Shown: positions 27,666 through 37,757, counted from the first letter of the stretch. The stretch is DNA of 52,695 bases from Gammaproteobacteria bacterium DTU037 (GCA_001513025.1 LFRZ01000084.1:1-52695), one strand, 5' to 3'. Program-made: numbers and translations. Notes: generated from the letters alone by a model not told the origin.

Positions 27666-28787
27666 TCAACCGAGCATGGCAGTAATCCCGTAGTTCAGCG
27701 CCGCGCCACCGACCATAAGCCACACAAATAACAGACTGGCCAGCAGTAGAGGTTTAAAACCTGCACAGCGAATCGCTTTAATATCCGTGGTCAACCCCAG
27801 CCCCGCCATAGCCATGGCCAACAACCCGGTATCCACTGCAGCAATCTGCTCTAAAGCCAGCGCGGGCAGCCACTGCAAGGAATTAAAACCCGCCACCGCA
27901 ACAAAGACAAAAGCAAACCACGGCACTCTGACACCCGTTATCATGCCCCACCCTTTACCCTGTTCCTGAGTCGCTTTACTGCGTGCTAAATACACAGCTA
28001 AAGCTATTAAAAACGGCGCTAACATCATCACCCGCACCATTTTGGCAATTACTGCAGTATCGGCTGCGGCGGGACTGATCGCGACACCTGCGGCAACCAC
28101 TTGCGCCACTTCATGAATGGTTGAGCCAACAAACAAGCCATAAGCAAAATCAGTGGTTGCCAGTAACTGCCATTGCAGATTCAAACTGTGCAGCAGCGGA
28201 TAAACAAAGATCGCCAGACTACCAAACACCACCACCGTGGATACCGCCACAGTCACCTGCTCAGCCCGCGCCTTTACCACCGGCTCAGCCGCCATAATAG
28301 CCGCAGCGCCACAAATAGAACTGCCAATCCCAATCAGCATCGCCGTACTGCGCTCAAGCTTGAACACACGCACCCCAAGCAGTAGCGCCAAAGCAAAGGT
28401 GCTGATCAGCACCAGCGCATCAATGCAGACACCGGCAAGGCCAACATAGCCAATATCCTGAAAGGTCAGACGAAAACCGTAGAGGATGATGCCTAAACGC
28501 AGCACATACTGTTTAGCGAATACCACCCCTGGCGCACACTGGCGATCTATTTTGGACAACACTGTGTTACCCACGACAAAGCCCAAGATGATCGCCAAGG
28601 TTAATGCAGACAAACCATGGGCTTGCAGCCAAGGCAGCCGATCCAACAGCATCGCGCCAGCCGCTAAAACTGCGCACAGGGCTAAACCAGGGATTAAATC
28701 AACACGCAACTGCAGCCATCTGCGCAGGCCATCTAGTCTATCGGCGGTTTTCTTATCTAACGCTAACATTGTCAAGGCTCTCATCAT
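27666..28787 (-). CDS. yeiH: YeiH-family putative sulfate/anion exporter
   Basis: A 373-residue inner-membrane protein (UPF0324/YeiH) with about ten hydrophobic segments and the conserved blocks LGIILYGFRLTFQDIG, IGIGSSICGAAAIMAA and GLFVGSTIHEVAQVVAAG. The family is annotated as putative sulfate exporters. The start is uncertain, since several in-frame ATGs occur within the first nine codons. It is divergent from a LysR gene, the same arrangement as yeiH/yeiE in E. coli, so YeiE-like control is likely. Confidence 0.88.
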   Translation of the reverse strand: MMRALTMLALDKKTADRLDGLRRWLQLRVDLIPGLALCAVLAAGAMLLDRLPWLQAHGLSALTLAIILGFVVGNTVLSKIDRQCAPGVVFAKQYVLRLGIILYGFRLTFQDIGYVGLAGVCIDALVLISTFALALLLGVRVFKLERSTAMLIGIGSSICGAAAIMAAEPVVKARAEQVTVAVSTVVVFGSLAIFVYPLLHSLNLQWQLLATTDFAYGLFVGSTIHEVAQVVAAGVAISPAAADTAVIAKMVRVMMLAPFLIALAVYLARSKATQEQGKGWGMITGVRVPWFAFVFVAVAGFNSLQWLPALALEQIAAVDTGLLAMAMAGLGLTTDIKAIRCAGFKPLLLASLLFVWLMVGGAALNYGITAMLG

Positions 28788-28851
28788 TATTCCAGGTCTG
28801 GATCTGCAGCTGATGCACAGCAGTCTAGAGATCTACCCTTAAACAATAAAA

Positions 28852-28884
28852 CGGATTATATAGGTATAATCAAACGATATAACC
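28852..28884. promoter_or_regulatory. Candidate LysR-type operator between yeiH and yeiE
   Basis: The divergent interval contains CGGATTATAT and ATATAACCG, imperfect inverted halves about 15 bases apart, over an AT-rich core. LysR regulators usually bind T-N11-A dyads just before their own gene, so this is a plausible site. The assignment is inference. Confidence 0.4.
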
Positions 28885-28915
28885 GATTGATAGCCGACGA
28901 CCGAGGGAGCCTCGC

Positions 28916-29815
28916 ATGCAAATCACCTTGCGCCAGTTGCAGATTTTTACTGCAGTAGCCCTATCTGGCAGCACCGCAGCTGCTGCGCAAAGTATTGCCT
29001 TATCGCAGTCGGCGACCAGCTCAGCACTGAAAGAATTGGAACACGTGCTCAGTGTCGAGCTGTTTGATCGCGTGGGTAAACGCTTGGTCCTCAATGACAA
29101 CGGCCGCCTACTGTTACCACAAGCACGGCAAATGCTGGATGCCGCGCATACCATCGAACAGCAATTTAGCAGCCCTGACACGCCAGGCGCAGGCTTATAT
29201 ATTGGCGCCAGCACAACCATTGGGATTTATCTGTTACCCACATTACTGGCCACTCAAGCGGCGCAGAGCAAACAACGCAATCCACGTCTGATCATTGCCA
29301 ATAGCGCTGCAACCGCTGCGGCTGTGGCGCACTTTGAAGTGGATGTTGGCTTAATTGAAGGCCCTTGCCATGAACCCGATCTTATCGTTGAGCCCTGGCT
29401 ACAGGATGAACTGGTGATGGTCTGCGCAGCTACACACCCGATTTTGCAAGGCAACCCACAACGCAAAATCCCACTACAAGAGCTACAAAATGCCTTGTGG
29501 TTACTGCGCGAACAGGGTTCTGGCACCCAAGAAGCAGTGGAACAAGTATTGCTACCGCATTTGCACCAACTGCGCTCGGCGATGGAGTTAAGTAATTCTG
29601 AAGCGATTAAACACGCGGCGGCGGCCCAACTGGGTCTGGCCTGTTTATCACGGGTGATTGTGGCGGACTTGCTCGCCAGCGGCGAATTAGTCGAACTCAA
29701 TACCACGCTGCCACGCCTATCTCGGCGCTTCTTTTTGGTTTACCAGCGCAATAAAACACTCTCACCCCAGCTGAGCGCGTTTTTACAGCATTGCCGCCAA
29801 ATGACCCAGTCTTAG
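28916..29815 (+). CDS. yeiE: LysR-family regulator, YeiE-like
   Basis: A 299-residue regulator with N-terminal winged HTH (QITLRQLQIFTAVALSGSTAAAAQSIALSQSATSSALKELE is the region, residues 2-42) and a C-terminal LysR effector-binding domain (about 90-295; GASTTIGIYLLPTLL). The ATG follows GAGGGAGCC. Pairing with yeiH supports the name; YeiE in enterobacteria responds to sulfite. Cbl/CysB-type regulators are less likely because the HTH resembles the YeiE group. Confidence 0.85.
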   Translation: MQITLRQLQIFTAVALSGSTAAAAQSIALSQSATSSALKELEHVLSVELFDRVGKRLVLNDNGRLLLPQARQMLDAAHTIEQQFSSPDTPGAGLYIGASTTIGIYLLPTLLATQAAQSKQRNPRLIIANSAATAAAVAHFEVDVGLIEGPCHEPDLIVEPWLQDELVMVCAATHPILQGNPQRKIPLQELQNALWLLREQGSGTQEAVEQVLLPHLHQLRSAMELSNSEAIKHAAAAQLGLACLSRVIVADLLASGELVELNTTLPRLSRRFFLVYQRNKTLSPQLSAFLQHCRQMTQS

Positions 29816-29919
29816 CGCGGCTGCATCAGCAGCCCCTCGCTAAACGGCGCAGCTGACACCCTCTAAAAGCACGGAGTGTTTCACGCAAAGTGATAAAAAA
29901 CGTGCACAACGCAGAAAAC

Positions 29920-29967
29920 TGTTACCCCACCCACAGGGCGTAACACTTAGCGTGACTGACGGTAACA
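29920..29967 (+). promoter_or_regulatory. Candidate CbrB enhancer sites upstream of crcZ
   Basis: TGTTAC (29920-29925), 14 bases, GTAACA (29940-29945), then another GTAACA at 29962-29967. This resembles, as I recall, the TGTTAC...GTAACA sites bound by the NtrC-type activator CbrB upstream of Pseudomonas crcZ. They lie about 85-135 bases upstream of the -24 element, a normal enhancer distance. Confidence 0.7.
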
Positions 29968-30018
29968 CTCGATCCGGAAACAGCACTCAAAAAAACATAG
30001 AAATATGGATAAAAAACA

Positions 30019-30031
30019 TAAGCCATTGATT
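30019..30031 (-). promoter_or_regulatory. IHF-type site between enhancer and sigma54 promoter
   Basis: On the minus strand AATCAATGGCTTA matches the IHF consensus WATCAANNNNTTR exactly. It sits between the CbrB-like sites and the -24 box, where IHF usually bends DNA for sigma54 activation. Confidence 0.6.
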
Positions 30032-30051
30032 TATAAGATGATTATAAAAGT

Positions 30052-30067
30052 TGGCACGGCTCATGCT
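30052..30067 (+). promoter_or_regulatory. Sigma54 (-24/-12) promoter of crcZ
   Basis: TGGCACGGCTCATGCT contains GG (30053-30054) and GC (30065-30066) separated by exactly ten bases, and TGGCAC is the consensus -24 box. Transcription would start near 30078. No protein gene follows for about 590 bases, which fits an sRNA. Confidence 0.85.
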
Positions 30068-30077
30068 TTATATATCC

Positions 30078-30420
30078 GTACAACAACAATAACAAACACC
30101 AACCCATAATAAGAATAAGACGTAACGGCTCCAGCATAATAAAAACAACAGCATAGGAGGCGCAGTTAACAGATTACTTTGCAGAGGATAACGATTGTAG
30201 CAACACAGATGATTCGAGAATAATAAAACTGCAATAAATGCAGCAGCCGTATCAACTGAAGACACAACAATCGCATCAGCATTCAAAGCAATACGTTAAC
30301 TATTCAACAGCTTAATTTGAGCTGTAAAAAAAGCAGGCAGATAACAACAACAAAAATGCCGAGAATAATAAAAAAAACGCAATGAATACTCTATGGGGGA
30401 GGTCTCGGCCTCCCCCATAA
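30078..30420 (+). ncRNA. crcZ: CrcZ-like sRNA, Hfq/Crc sequestering RNA of carbon catabolite repression
   Basis: The stretch from the sigma54 start point to a strong hairpin is about 343 nt. It contains seven A-rich motifs of the AANAANAA type, near 30082, 30107, 30137, 30219, 30264, 30343 and 30364. In Pseudomonas, CrcZ uses such motifs to titrate Hfq and Crc and so relieve catabolite repression, and crcZ lies directly before pcnB, as here. No open frame in it has coding character. Unlike the usual cbrA-cbrB-crcZ order, the upstream gene is yeiE, so cbrAB must be elsewhere. The ends are inferred, not mapped; homologues are roughly 370-410 nt as I recall. Confidence 0.85.
30392..30419 (+). 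terminator. Hairpin at the 3' end of crcZ
   Basis: TATGGGGGAGG pairs perfectly with CCTCCCCCATA around TCTCGG, an 11-bp GC-rich stem. The bases after it (ACATTATTGATTT) are AT-rich but not a true T run, so termination may be imperfect. Confidence 0.7.
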
Positions 30421-30669
30421 CATTATTGATTTACGCCCCTCTCCCTGTTTATTGACCCCGTCCTCACACTACTCTCACCTGCTTAAGCATTTTCTTCGTT
30501 CACCTCACCCTCTAGCGGTGGTAGAATCGGCAACTATGATGTGCCATTCACAATACAATAATTCTTTTCGTTTAATCGCACCGGCCGCACTGCACTCTTT
30601 GCCGCTTATTTTGTTGCGCGCAGCGATTATGAATTGTCCTTCTGTCGCGAGTCGCAAACAGGCCCTGTT

Positions 30670-32049
30670 ATGCTGAAAAAGCTTTTTAACCCCTTTCGTC
30701 TTTCACGCCTGCGCAAAGGGCCCAAGCAACCCACAGTGCTGGATGCCCACGAGCATCGCCTGAGCTGCGCCGATTTCAGTCGCAACTCAGCCAACGTCGC
30801 GGTACGCCTACAGCATGCAGGCTTTCAGGCTTACTTAGTCGGCGGCTGCGTGCGTGACGCCTTACTCGGTGTGACCCCGAAAGACTTTGACGTGGCCACC
30901 AGTGCCACGCCTGAAGAAGTGCGTCACGAATTTCGAAACTCACGCATTATTGGTCGCCGCTTTAAATTGGCTCACGTACAGTTTGGTCGTGAAATTATTG
31001 AAGTTGCGACCTTTCGCAGCGGCCATTCACAAGACGATGAAGGCACCGACAGTGACCTTTCTTCGCACAATGCCAGCGGTCGTATTTTGCGCGATAATGT
31101 TTACGGCAGCATGGAAGATGACGCGCAACGCCGCGACTTCACCATGAATGCGCTGTATTTTGATGTCAGCAACGAAAAAATCTACGACTACGCCAATGGC
31201 TTTACTGATATTAAAAATCGCTTAATTCGTTTGATTGGCGATCCCGAGCAGCGTTATCTAGAAGATCCGGTACGCATGCTGCGCGCCATACGCTTTGCCG
31301 CCAAGTTGGATTTCACCCTTGAGCCCAGCACCGCTGAACCGATTCATCGCCTAGCGCATTTATTGCACGATATTCCAGCCGCGCGTTTATATGAAGAAGT
31401 GTTAAAACTCTTTCTCAGCGGTCATGCCTTACGCACCTACGAACTGCTCTGCGAGTACAACTTATTTGCACCGCTGTTTCCAGGCACGGCAAAAGCGCTG
31501 CTCAAGCAGCCGGCCTATGTGGATCGTTTACTGCGCAATGCCTTTAAAAATACAGACAAGCGCATCAGCAGTGAGCGCACGGTCACCCCAGCGTTCTTAT
31601 TCGCAGCCCTACTCTGGCCGGCCCTGACAGTACGCGCGGTCAGCTTACAACACGATGGCATGCACCCGCTGCCGGCCATGCAAGAAGCAGCGAATCAGGT
31701 GTTCCTTGAGCAAATCCATCGGGTCGCAGTCCCCAAGCGCTTTAGCATTCCCACCCGCGAAATCTGGGATATGCAAGAACGCTTACCGCGCCGCGCCGGT
31801 AAACGCGCAGATACTTTACTGGCCCACCCACGTTTTCGCGCCGGCTATGATTTTTTATTGCTGCGTGAAAGCTCCGGTGAAGACACCCAAGGATTGGGCA
31901 ACTGGTGGTCTGAGTATCAAGATGCCAGTGACAGCCAACGCCGTGAGATGATTAGCAACTTATCCAGCAAAAGTGGCGCACCGCGCAAACGTCGACGCAG
32001 CAAGCCGCGCACCAGCAAGCCCACGCATATGGATCCAGGCCAGCCGTAA
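30670..32049 (+). CDS. pcnB: Poly(A) polymerase I
   Basis: A 459-residue nucleotidyltransferase that adds poly(A) tails to RNA 3' ends and promotes decay. It has AYLVGGCVRDALLG and the catalytic DFDVATSA, a head domain with RRDFTMNALYFD and LEDPVRMLRAIRFAAKL, and a basic C-terminus (RKRRRSKPRTSK). The ATG at 30670 (MLKKLF) matches relatives; a start at 30634 would be longer without support. It lies 250 bases after crcZ, an interval that must hold its promoter unless crcZ reads through. It overlaps folK. Confidence 0.96.
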   Translation: MLKKLFNPFRLSRLRKGPKQPTVLDAHEHRLSCADFSRNSANVAVRLQHAGFQAYLVGGCVRDALLGVTPKDFDVATSATPEEVRHEFRNSRIIGRRFKLAHVQFGREIIEVATFRSGHSQDDEGTDSDLSSHNASGRILRDNVYGSMEDDAQRRDFTMNALYFDVSNEKIYDYANGFTDIKNRLIRLIGDPEQRYLEDPVRMLRAIRFAAKLDFTLEPSTAEPIHRLAHLLHDIPAARLYEEVLKLFLSGHALRTYELLCEYNLFAPLFPGTAKALLKQPAYVDRLLRNAFKNTDKRISSERTVTPAFLFAALLWPALTVRAVSLQHDGMHPLPAMQEAANQVFLEQIHRVAVPKRFSIPTREIWDMQERLPRRAGKRADTLLAHPRFRAGYDFLLLRESSGEDTQGLGNWWSEYQDASDSQRREMISNLSSKSGAPRKRRRSKPRTSKPTHMDPGQP

Positions 32050-32585
32050 TGGAACAGGTCTATATTGGTTTAGGCAGCAACTTAGCGGAGCCGGTGCAAC
32101 AGCTGGATGCAGCCCTGAGCGCTCTCGCCCAGCTGCCGAACACCCGTTTAGTTGCTAGCTCAGCTTATTACTCAAGCGCACCGCTGGGCCCCAGTGACCA
32201 GCCACGCTATACCAATGCCGTTGCCCAGTTGGACACCTCTCTAGCACCACACCAATTACTCGATCACTTGCAAGCCATTGAGCTGCAGCAAGGCCGCCAA
32301 CGCAAAGCTGAGCGCTGGGGCCCACGCACCTTAGATTTGGATATTATTCTGTTCGGCGAGCGCCTACTTGATGACGAGCGTCTCTGTGTACCGCACTACC
32401 ATATGCACGCCCGACCTTTTGTATTACTGCCCCTAGCAGAGCTTTATCCTGCCGAACGACAGCTGCCCAATGGTCGCTGGCTGGCAGATTTATTAAGCCA
32501 ATGCCCTGTTGATTCAACACTGCAACGCTTGCATACGCCTCAGTTGGTCAACATTGAAGCGGTCAATACACATAGAAATGATTGA
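32049..32585 (+). CDS. folK: 6-hydroxymethyl-7,8-dihydropterin pyrophosphokinase
   Basis: HPPK transfers pyrophosphate from ATP to hydroxymethyl-dihydropterin in folate synthesis. The 178-residue protein shows the N-terminal [11 protein letters not shown] and the signature [15 protein letters not shown]. The ATG shares a base with the pcnB stop (TAATG). The panB start lies 75 bases after the folK stop, so pcnB-folK-panBC may be one unit. Confidence 0.96.
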   Translation: MEQVYIGLGSNLAEPVQQLDAALSALAQLPNTRLVASSAYYSSAPLGPSDQPRYTNAVAQLDTSLAPHQLLDHLQAIELQQGRQRKAERWGPRTLDLDIILFGERLLDDERLCVPHYHMHARPFVLLPLAELYPAERQLPNGRWLADLLSQCPVDSTLQRLHTPQLVNIEAVNTHRND

Positions 32586-32659
32586 CTTACAGCAAAGCCA
32601 TCAGGACTATAACCACCTTGATACGAGTGCCCACAAAGGTACCAAAGAGGACTCCTTGC

Positions 32660-33460
32660 ATGTCTGATGTCACCCTAACAACTTTATTGCAGCTGAAACA
32701 GCGCGGCGAAAAAATTGCCATGCTGACCTGCTATGACGCGACCTTTGCTGCCACTGCCTGTGCAGCGGGGATAGAAATTCTATTGATTGGCGATTCGCTG
32801 GGCATGGTCCTGCAAGGACATGACAGCACCCTGCCGGTCAGCATTGACGATATGGCCTACCACACCGCGGCGGTTAAGCGCGGCAATAAAGGCGCGCTCA
32901 TTCTTAGCGATCTACCCTTTATGAGCACCGCCACCCTTGAGCAAACCTACCAAAGCTGCGCCAAACTGATGCAGGCCGGTGCGCACATGGTCAAACTCGA
33001 AGGCGGCGCCTGGCTGGCTGACAGTGTGCGCTTATTGGCCGAGCGCGGCATTCCCTCCTGCGTTCACTTAGGTCTAACCCCACAATCAGTCAACGTCTTT
33101 GGCGGCTATAAAGTACAAGGCCGTGGCGAGCAACAGGCCCAAAAAATGCTTGAAGACGCCATCGCCCTTGAGCAAGCTGGGGCGGCCTTACTCTTATTAG
33201 AATGCGTCCCCAGCGAACTGGCTGCACGTATCAGTCTCGCGGTGCAAGTGCCGGTGATTGGTATCGGCGCCGGCCCAGATGCTGATGGCCAAGTTCTAGT
33301 CTTGCACGATATGCTGGGCTTATCCTTAAGCGGCCGCACGCCTAAGTTTGTGCGCAACTTTATGCAAGATCAAAACAGCATTGCTGACGCGATCAGTCTG
33401 TACACGCGCTCAGTAAAAGACCAATCATTCCCAGCAGCAGAGCACGAGTTCCACGCATGA
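32660..33460 (+). CDS. panB: 3-methyl-2-oxobutanoate hydroxymethyltransferase
   Basis: PanB forms ketopantoate from alpha-ketoisovalerate and methylene-tetrahydrofolate in pantothenate synthesis. The 266-residue protein begins [22 protein letters not shown] at the ATG at 32660, preceded by AAAGAGG. It has [26 protein letters not shown] and [22 protein letters not shown]. An earlier in-frame start at 32582 overlaps folK and is unlikely. It overlaps panC by four bases. Confidence 0.97.
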   Translation: MSDVTLTTLLQLKQRGEKIAMLTCYDATFAATACAAGIEILLIGDSLGMVLQGHDSTLPVSIDDMAYHTAAVKRGNKGALILSDLPFMSTATLEQTYQSCAKLMQAGAHMVKLEGGAWLADSVRLLAERGIPSCVHLGLTPQSVNVFGGYKVQGRGEQQAQKMLEDAIALEQAGAALLLLECVPSELAARISLAVQVPVIGIGAGPDADGQVLVLHDMLGLSLSGRTPKFVRNFMQDQNSIADAISLYTRSVKDQSFPAAEHEFHA

Positions 33461-34305
33461 ATACAGTCGATACACTGCCGCAGTTGCGCGCAGCCATTGC
33501 CGGCGCACGCAGTGAAGGCAAACGCATTGCCTTGGTTCCAACCATGGGTAATTTGCACGCCGGACATATCGCCCTAATCAATCAGGCGGTTGAGCGCGCT
33601 GATTTTGTTGTCGCCAGCATCTTTGTCAATCCATTGCAGTTTGGCCCCAACGAAGATCTCGACAGCTATCCGCGCACCTTAGCCGCGGATCAAAGCAAGC
33701 TACTAGAAGCCGGTTGCAATCTCTTGTTCACCCCGGATGCGCAAGTGATGTACCCGCAGGGGATGGCGCAACACACTATTGTCAGCGTGCCAGGCGTATC
33801 CACAGGTTTATGTGGTGGCAGCCGCCCGGGGCATTTTGATGGTGTCTCAACCGTAGTCTGTAAGCTGCTGAATATGGTGCAGCCCGATATAGCGCTCTTT
33901 GGCGAAAAGGATTATCAGCAACTGGCGGTGATCCGCAAAATGGTTGCTGATCTAAATATGCCAGTGCAGGTTTTTGGTGTGCCTATTGTGCGTGACCACG
34001 ATGGTCTCGCATTATCCTCCAGAAATGGGTATCTTAACCCGCAACAACGTGCCAACGCCCCTGCTTTGCAGCAAAGCATGCAAGCGGTTAAAGCACAGAT
34101 AATAAATGGCAACCGTGATTACGCAGCGCTCTTTGAGCAACTCGATAGAGATCTACAAACCGCAGGCTTTCGCCTTGACTATGTAGAGTTGCGTGACGCG
34201 CTAAGCCTACAACCGGCTGATGTGCAGAGCACGCAACTGGTCTTATTAGCGGCCGCCTATCTCGGCAGCACACGCCTAATCGACAATTTAATTTTTGATC
34301 TGTAA
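33457..34305 (+). CDS. panC: Pantothenate synthetase
   Basis: This 282-residue enzyme joins pantoate and beta-alanine with ATP. It has the HIGH-like [38 protein letters not shown] and [10 protein letters not shown], the KMSKS-like site. Its ATGA overlap with the panB stop shows coupling. panD, which supplies beta-alanine, starts 67 bases downstream. Confidence 0.97.
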   Translation: MNTVDTLPQLRAAIAGARSEGKRIALVPTMGNLHAGHIALINQAVERADFVVASIFVNPLQFGPNEDLDSYPRTLAADQSKLLEAGCNLLFTPDAQVMYPQGMAQHTIVSVPGVSTGLCGGSRPGHFDGVSTVVCKLLNMVQPDIALFGEKDYQQLAVIRKMVADLNMPVQVFGVPIVRDHDGLALSSRNGYLNPQQRANAPALQQSMQAVKAQIINGNRDYAALFEQLDRDLQTAGFRLDYVELRDALSLQPADVQSTQLVLLAAAYLGSTRLIDNLIFDL

Positions 34306-34372
34306 TAACGACCCACGCCAAGCGCTGGCGCTTAACCCGCCAGCCCTGCGTTCAGTCGAAGAGGAAAACACC

Positions 34373-34753
34373 ATGCAAACTATTATGCTCAAAGCTAAAT
34401 TGCACCGAGCAGTGACCACCCACGCGGTCGTTGATTACGAAGGCTCTTGCGCCATTGATGGCGATTGGTTGGATCTGTCTGGGATTCGCGAATACGAGCA
34501 AATCCAAATTTATAACGTTAACAATGGCGAACGCTTTACCACCTACGCGATTCGTGGCGAAGCCGGCTCTAAGATCATTTCGGTCAACGGTGCTGCTGCG
34601 CATAAAGCTGCGGTGGGTGACTTATTGATTATTTGTGCCTACTGCAACTATGAAGAAAGCGAACTGGCGACCCACGAGCCGCGCTTACTCTATATGGGTG
34701 CAGACGGTTCACTGAGTCATAGCAGCCATGCAATTCCGATTCAGTTGGCCTAA
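34373..34753 (+). CDS. panD: Aspartate 1-decarboxylase (pyruvoyl)
   Basis: The 126-residue proenzyme makes beta-alanine from aspartate. The self-cleavage site Gly24-Ser25 is in DYEGSCAID, producing the pyruvoyl group; the catalytic TTYAIRGE and NGAAAH segments are present. The start follows GAGGAAAAC. It ends the pan cluster before the terminator 34772-34796. Confidence 0.97.
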   Translation: MQTIMLKAKLHRAVTTHAVVDYEGSCAIDGDWLDLSGIREYEQIQIYNVNNGERFTTYAIRGEAGSKIISVNGAAAHKAAVGDLLIICAYCNYEESELATHEPRLLYMGADGSLSHSSHAIPIQLA

Positions 34754-34771
34754 GCCTGCTGGATTCAGCTG

Positions 34772-34796
34772 GGGTGGACATGCTCCACCCTTATTT
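34772..34796 (+). terminator. Rho-independent terminator after panD
   Basis: GGGTGGA pairs with TCCACCC around CATGC and is followed by TTATTTT on the plus strand. It separates panBCD from pgi. Confidence 0.8.
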
Positions 34797-34817
34797 TAAT
34801 AGAAGTAGATCGGTGCT

Positions 34818-36482
34818 ATGACCCACTACCAACAGCCTTTTGATCCCTCTAAACTCCCCGCCTGGCAACAGTTGCAAAAGCAACGCGCAGCCATGCAAAA
34901 TTTCCGCATGCAGGATGCTTTCGCGACAGATACGCAGCGTTTTAAGCGTTTTTCTTTAAACCATGATGGTTTGTTATTAGATTTTTCAAAAAACCTGCTG
35001 GATAACACCACCCTCGATCTACTCATGCAGCTGGCCGAACAAAGTCAGTTACAGCAAGCCATTCAAGCCTTATTTAATGGCGAACTCGTCAACGCCTCAG
35101 AACAGCGCCCAGCACTGCACACCGCCTTGCGTCGCCCCATTGGCGATAGCTTAGTGGTGGATGGTGAGGATTTAATTCCGCTGATTCATGACGTGCTCAA
35201 TAGCATGACCGAAATAGTCAACCGTATTCACAATGGTTTGTGGCGTGGTTACAGCGAAAAACCCATCACCCATATCGTCAATATTGGTATTGGTGGCTCG
35301 TTTTTAGGCCCACAATTGGTTTCTGAAGCGCTACTGCCCTTTGCCCAGCAAGGCGTGCATTGTCACTTTCTAGCCAATATTGATGGCAGTGAGTTTCATG
35401 AATTAAGCAACAGCCTGAATGCTGAAACCACCTTATTTATTGTCTCCAGCAAATCCTTTAACACTCTGGAAACTTTAAAAAACGCGCAAGCGGCACGCAG
35501 TTGGTATCTGGCACAAGGTGGCACTCAAGCTTGCATTGATCGCCACTTTATTGCCGTATCGAGCAATGTTAAAGCCGCAGTAGAGTTTGGCATTGCCGCC
35601 GAAAACATTTTGCCAATTTGGGATTGGGTCGGCGGCCGTTATTCCTTATGGTCAGCAATTGGTTTACCGATTGCCTTATCCATTGGCATGTCCAACTTTA
35701 AAGAATTGCTGGCCGGCGCTTGGAGTATGGATCAGCATTTCCAAGAAGCACCCTTCGCCGAAAACATGCCAGTGATTATGGCCATGCTGGGCATTTGGTA
35801 CAGCGATTTCTGGAATGCACACAGCCAAGCCATTTTGCCCTACGATCATTACTTGCGAAACTTCACCCAGCACTTACAACAGCTGGATATGGAGTCCAAT
35901 GGTAAACATGTACGCCAAGATGGCTCGCCCTTAACCTATCAGAGCGGGTCCGTGATTTGGGGTGGTGTCGGCTGTAATGGTCAACATGCCTACCACCAGT
36001 TACTGCACCAAGGCACCTTACTGGTACCGGCTGACTTTATTGTACCGGTGGTCAGCCATAATCAAATTGCCGATCACCACCAATGGCTGTACGCCAACTG
36101 CTTATCGCAAAGCCAAGCCTTAATGCAAGGTAAAAGCCGTGAGCAAGCCGCGCAAGAATTACGTGACAAAGGCCTAGATGAAAGTGAGGTGCAACGTTTA
36201 GCGCCGCATAAAGAAATTCCAGGCAACCGCCCCAGCAACACCTTAGTGTTAGAGCGCGTGTGCCCGCGGCGTCTCGGTGCGTTAATTGCCCTGTACGAAC
36301 ACAAAGTTTTTGTCCAGAGCGTAATCTGGGGCACCAATGCTTTTGATCAGTGGGGCGTCGAGCTGGGCAAGGTGCTCGGCGAAGATGTCTACCAACGCCT
36401 GACCAAACAAGCGCCGAACACAGTCACCGATGCCTCAACGCAAGGCTTAATTAATTTCTTTAGAAATCGCCACCGCGGCTAA
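34818..36482 (+). CDS. pgi: Glucose-6-phosphate isomerase
   Basis: A 554-residue cytosolic enzyme interconverting glucose-6-P and fructose-6-P. It contains the signatures [49 protein letters not shown]-like residues about 265-285, and [17 protein letters not shown]. The length matches the gammaproteobacterial type. It follows panD after a terminator, so it has its own promoter in the 64-base gap or read-through. Confidence 0.97.
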   Translation: MTHYQQPFDPSKLPAWQQLQKQRAAMQNFRMQDAFATDTQRFKRFSLNHDGLLLDFSKNLLDNTTLDLLMQLAEQSQLQQAIQALFNGELVNASEQRPALHTALRRPIGDSLVVDGEDLIPLIHDVLNSMTEIVNRIHNGLWRGYSEKPITHIVNIGIGGSFLGPQLVSEALLPFAQQGVHCHFLANIDGSEFHELSNSLNAETTLFIVSSKSFNTLETLKNAQAARSWYLAQGGTQACIDRHFIAVSSNVKAAVEFGIAAENILPIWDWVGGRYSLWSAIGLPIALSIGMSNFKELLAGAWSMDQHFQEAPFAENMPVIMAMLGIWYSDFWNAHSQAILPYDHYLRNFTQHLQQLDMESNGKHVRQDGSPLTYQSGSVIWGGVGCNGQHAYHQLLHQGTLLVPADFIVPVVSHNQIADHHQWLYANCLSQSQALMQGKSREQAAQELRDKGLDESEVQRLAPHKEIPGNRPSNTLVLERVCPRRLGALIALYEHKVFVQSVIWGTNAFDQWGVELGKVLGEDVYQRLTKQAPNTVTDASTQGLINFFRNRHRG

Positions 36483-36509
36483 GCACGGCAGCGAACAGCG
36501 CATTTCAAT

Positions 36510-36549
36510 ATCACTGATAAACACAATAAAAAAGGCATTTATCAGTGAT
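36510..36549. promoter_or_regulatory. Perfect 12-bp inverted repeat before atoB
   Basis: ATCACTGATAAA, 16 bases, TTTATCAGTGAT: a perfect dyad between pgi and the thiolase gene, 29 bases before the thiolase start. The loop is A-rich, so a plus-strand terminator of pgi is doubtful; an operator for the thiolase gene is possible. Confidence 0.45.
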
Positions 36550-36578
36550 TTCTTCAACCATCGCACAAGGATCCAATC

Positions 36579-37757
36579 ATGCATGAAGTCGTTATTGTTG
36601 CCGCCACACGCACCGCTGTTGGTAGTTTTCAAGGCAGTCTAGCCACTATTCCAGCGCCGCAATTAGGCGCCATTGTGATTCGCAGCTTACTGCAACAAAC
36701 AGGCGTTGCCGCTGAGCAGATTGATGAAGTCATCCTCGGTCAAGTACTGACGGCCGGCAGTGGGCAAAACCCTGCACGACAAACCGCAATCCACGCCGGC
36801 CTACCCTTTAGCACCAGTGCCTTTACACTGAATAAAGTCTGCGGCTCTGGCCTTAAAGCGCTGCATTTAGCCGCACAAGCCATTCGTTGCGGTGATGCGC
36901 AAGTGATTATCGCTGGCGGCCAAGAAAACATGAGCCTGTCACCCTATGTCATGCCTGGCGCACGTACCGGCTTACGTATGGGTCACAGCAAAGTTGTCGA
37001 CAGCATGATCGAGGACGGCCTCTGGGATGCCTTCAATGATATACATATGGGTATCACTGCGGAAAATCTAGCTGAACAATACAATTTAAGCCGCGAACAA
37101 CAAGATGCCTTTGCTGCTGCCTCACAACAGAAAGCCGTCGCCGCCATTGCTGCCGGCCGCTTTGTTGATGAAATCACCCCTGTCAGCATTCCTCAACGCA
37201 AAGGTGATCCCGTTATTTTTGCCACTGACGAGCAACCACGCGCTGGCAGCACAGCGGAATCACTGAGCAAATTGCGTCCAGCCTTTAAAAAAGATGGCTC
37301 AGTCACCGCCGGTAACTCATCAACACTCAACGATGGCGCCGCCGCCGTAATGTTAATGAGCGCAGAGAAAGCCAAAGCACTGGGCCTGCCGGTCTTAGCG
37401 CGCATTGTCGCCTACGCCAATGCAGGGGTAGATCCAAGCATTATGGGAATTGGCCCTGTCGCTGCTACGCAAAAATGCCTAAGCAAAGCCGGCTGGACTG
37501 TCGCTGACTTAGATCTAATTGAAGCCAACGAAGCCTTTGCAGCCCAAGCCTTAAGCGTCAATCATGAGCTCGGTTGGGATACAGATAAAATCAATGTCAA
37601 CGGGGGTGCCATTGCCCTTGGTCACCCAATAGGTGCATCAGGTTGCCGTATTTTAGTGTCCTTGCTGCATGAAATGCTGCGCCGCGATGCGAAAAAAGGT
37701 CTTGCCACACTCTGCATTGGCGGCGGTCAAGGCGTAGCCTTAGCCATTGAGCGCTAA
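36579..37757 (+). CDS. atoB: Acetyl-CoA C-acetyltransferase (thiolase)
   Basis: A 392-residue biosynthetic-type thiolase. It condenses two acetyl-CoA to acetoacetyl-CoA or works in reverse in ketone-body and fatty acid use. The nucleophilic Cys is in [14 protein letters not shown], His in [16 protein letters not shown] and the second Cys in [10 protein letters not shown]. The ATG follows AAGGATC. It stands alone, without phaB or atoDA neighbours, so the physiological direction is open. Confidence 0.93.
   Translation: MHEVVIVAATRTAVGSFQGSLATIPAPQLGAIVIRSLLQQTGVAAEQIDEVILGQVLTAGSGQNPARQTAIHAGLPFSTSAFTLNKVCGSGLKALHLAAQAIRCGDAQVIIAGGQENMSLSPYVMPGARTGLRMGHSKVVDSMIEDGLWDAFNDIHMGITAENLAEQYNLSREQQDAFAAASQQKAVAAIAAGRFVDEITPVSIPQRKGDPVIFATDEQPRAGSTAESLSKLRPAFKKDGSVTAGNSSTLNDGAAAVMLMSAEKAKALGLPVLARIVAYANAGVDPSIMGIGPVAATQKCLSKAGWTVADLDLIEANEAFAAQALSVNHELGWDTDKINVNGGAIALGHPIGASGCRILVSLLHEMLRRDAKKGLATLCIGGGQGVALAIER

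Noticed and set aside
28870-29220. 116-codon minus-strand open frame
   Set aside because: It is antisense to the LysR gene, whose HTH and start are clear.
30068-30286. 72-codon minus-strand open frame
   Set aside because: It lies opposite the crcZ RNA and has no ribosome binding site or recognisable protein character.
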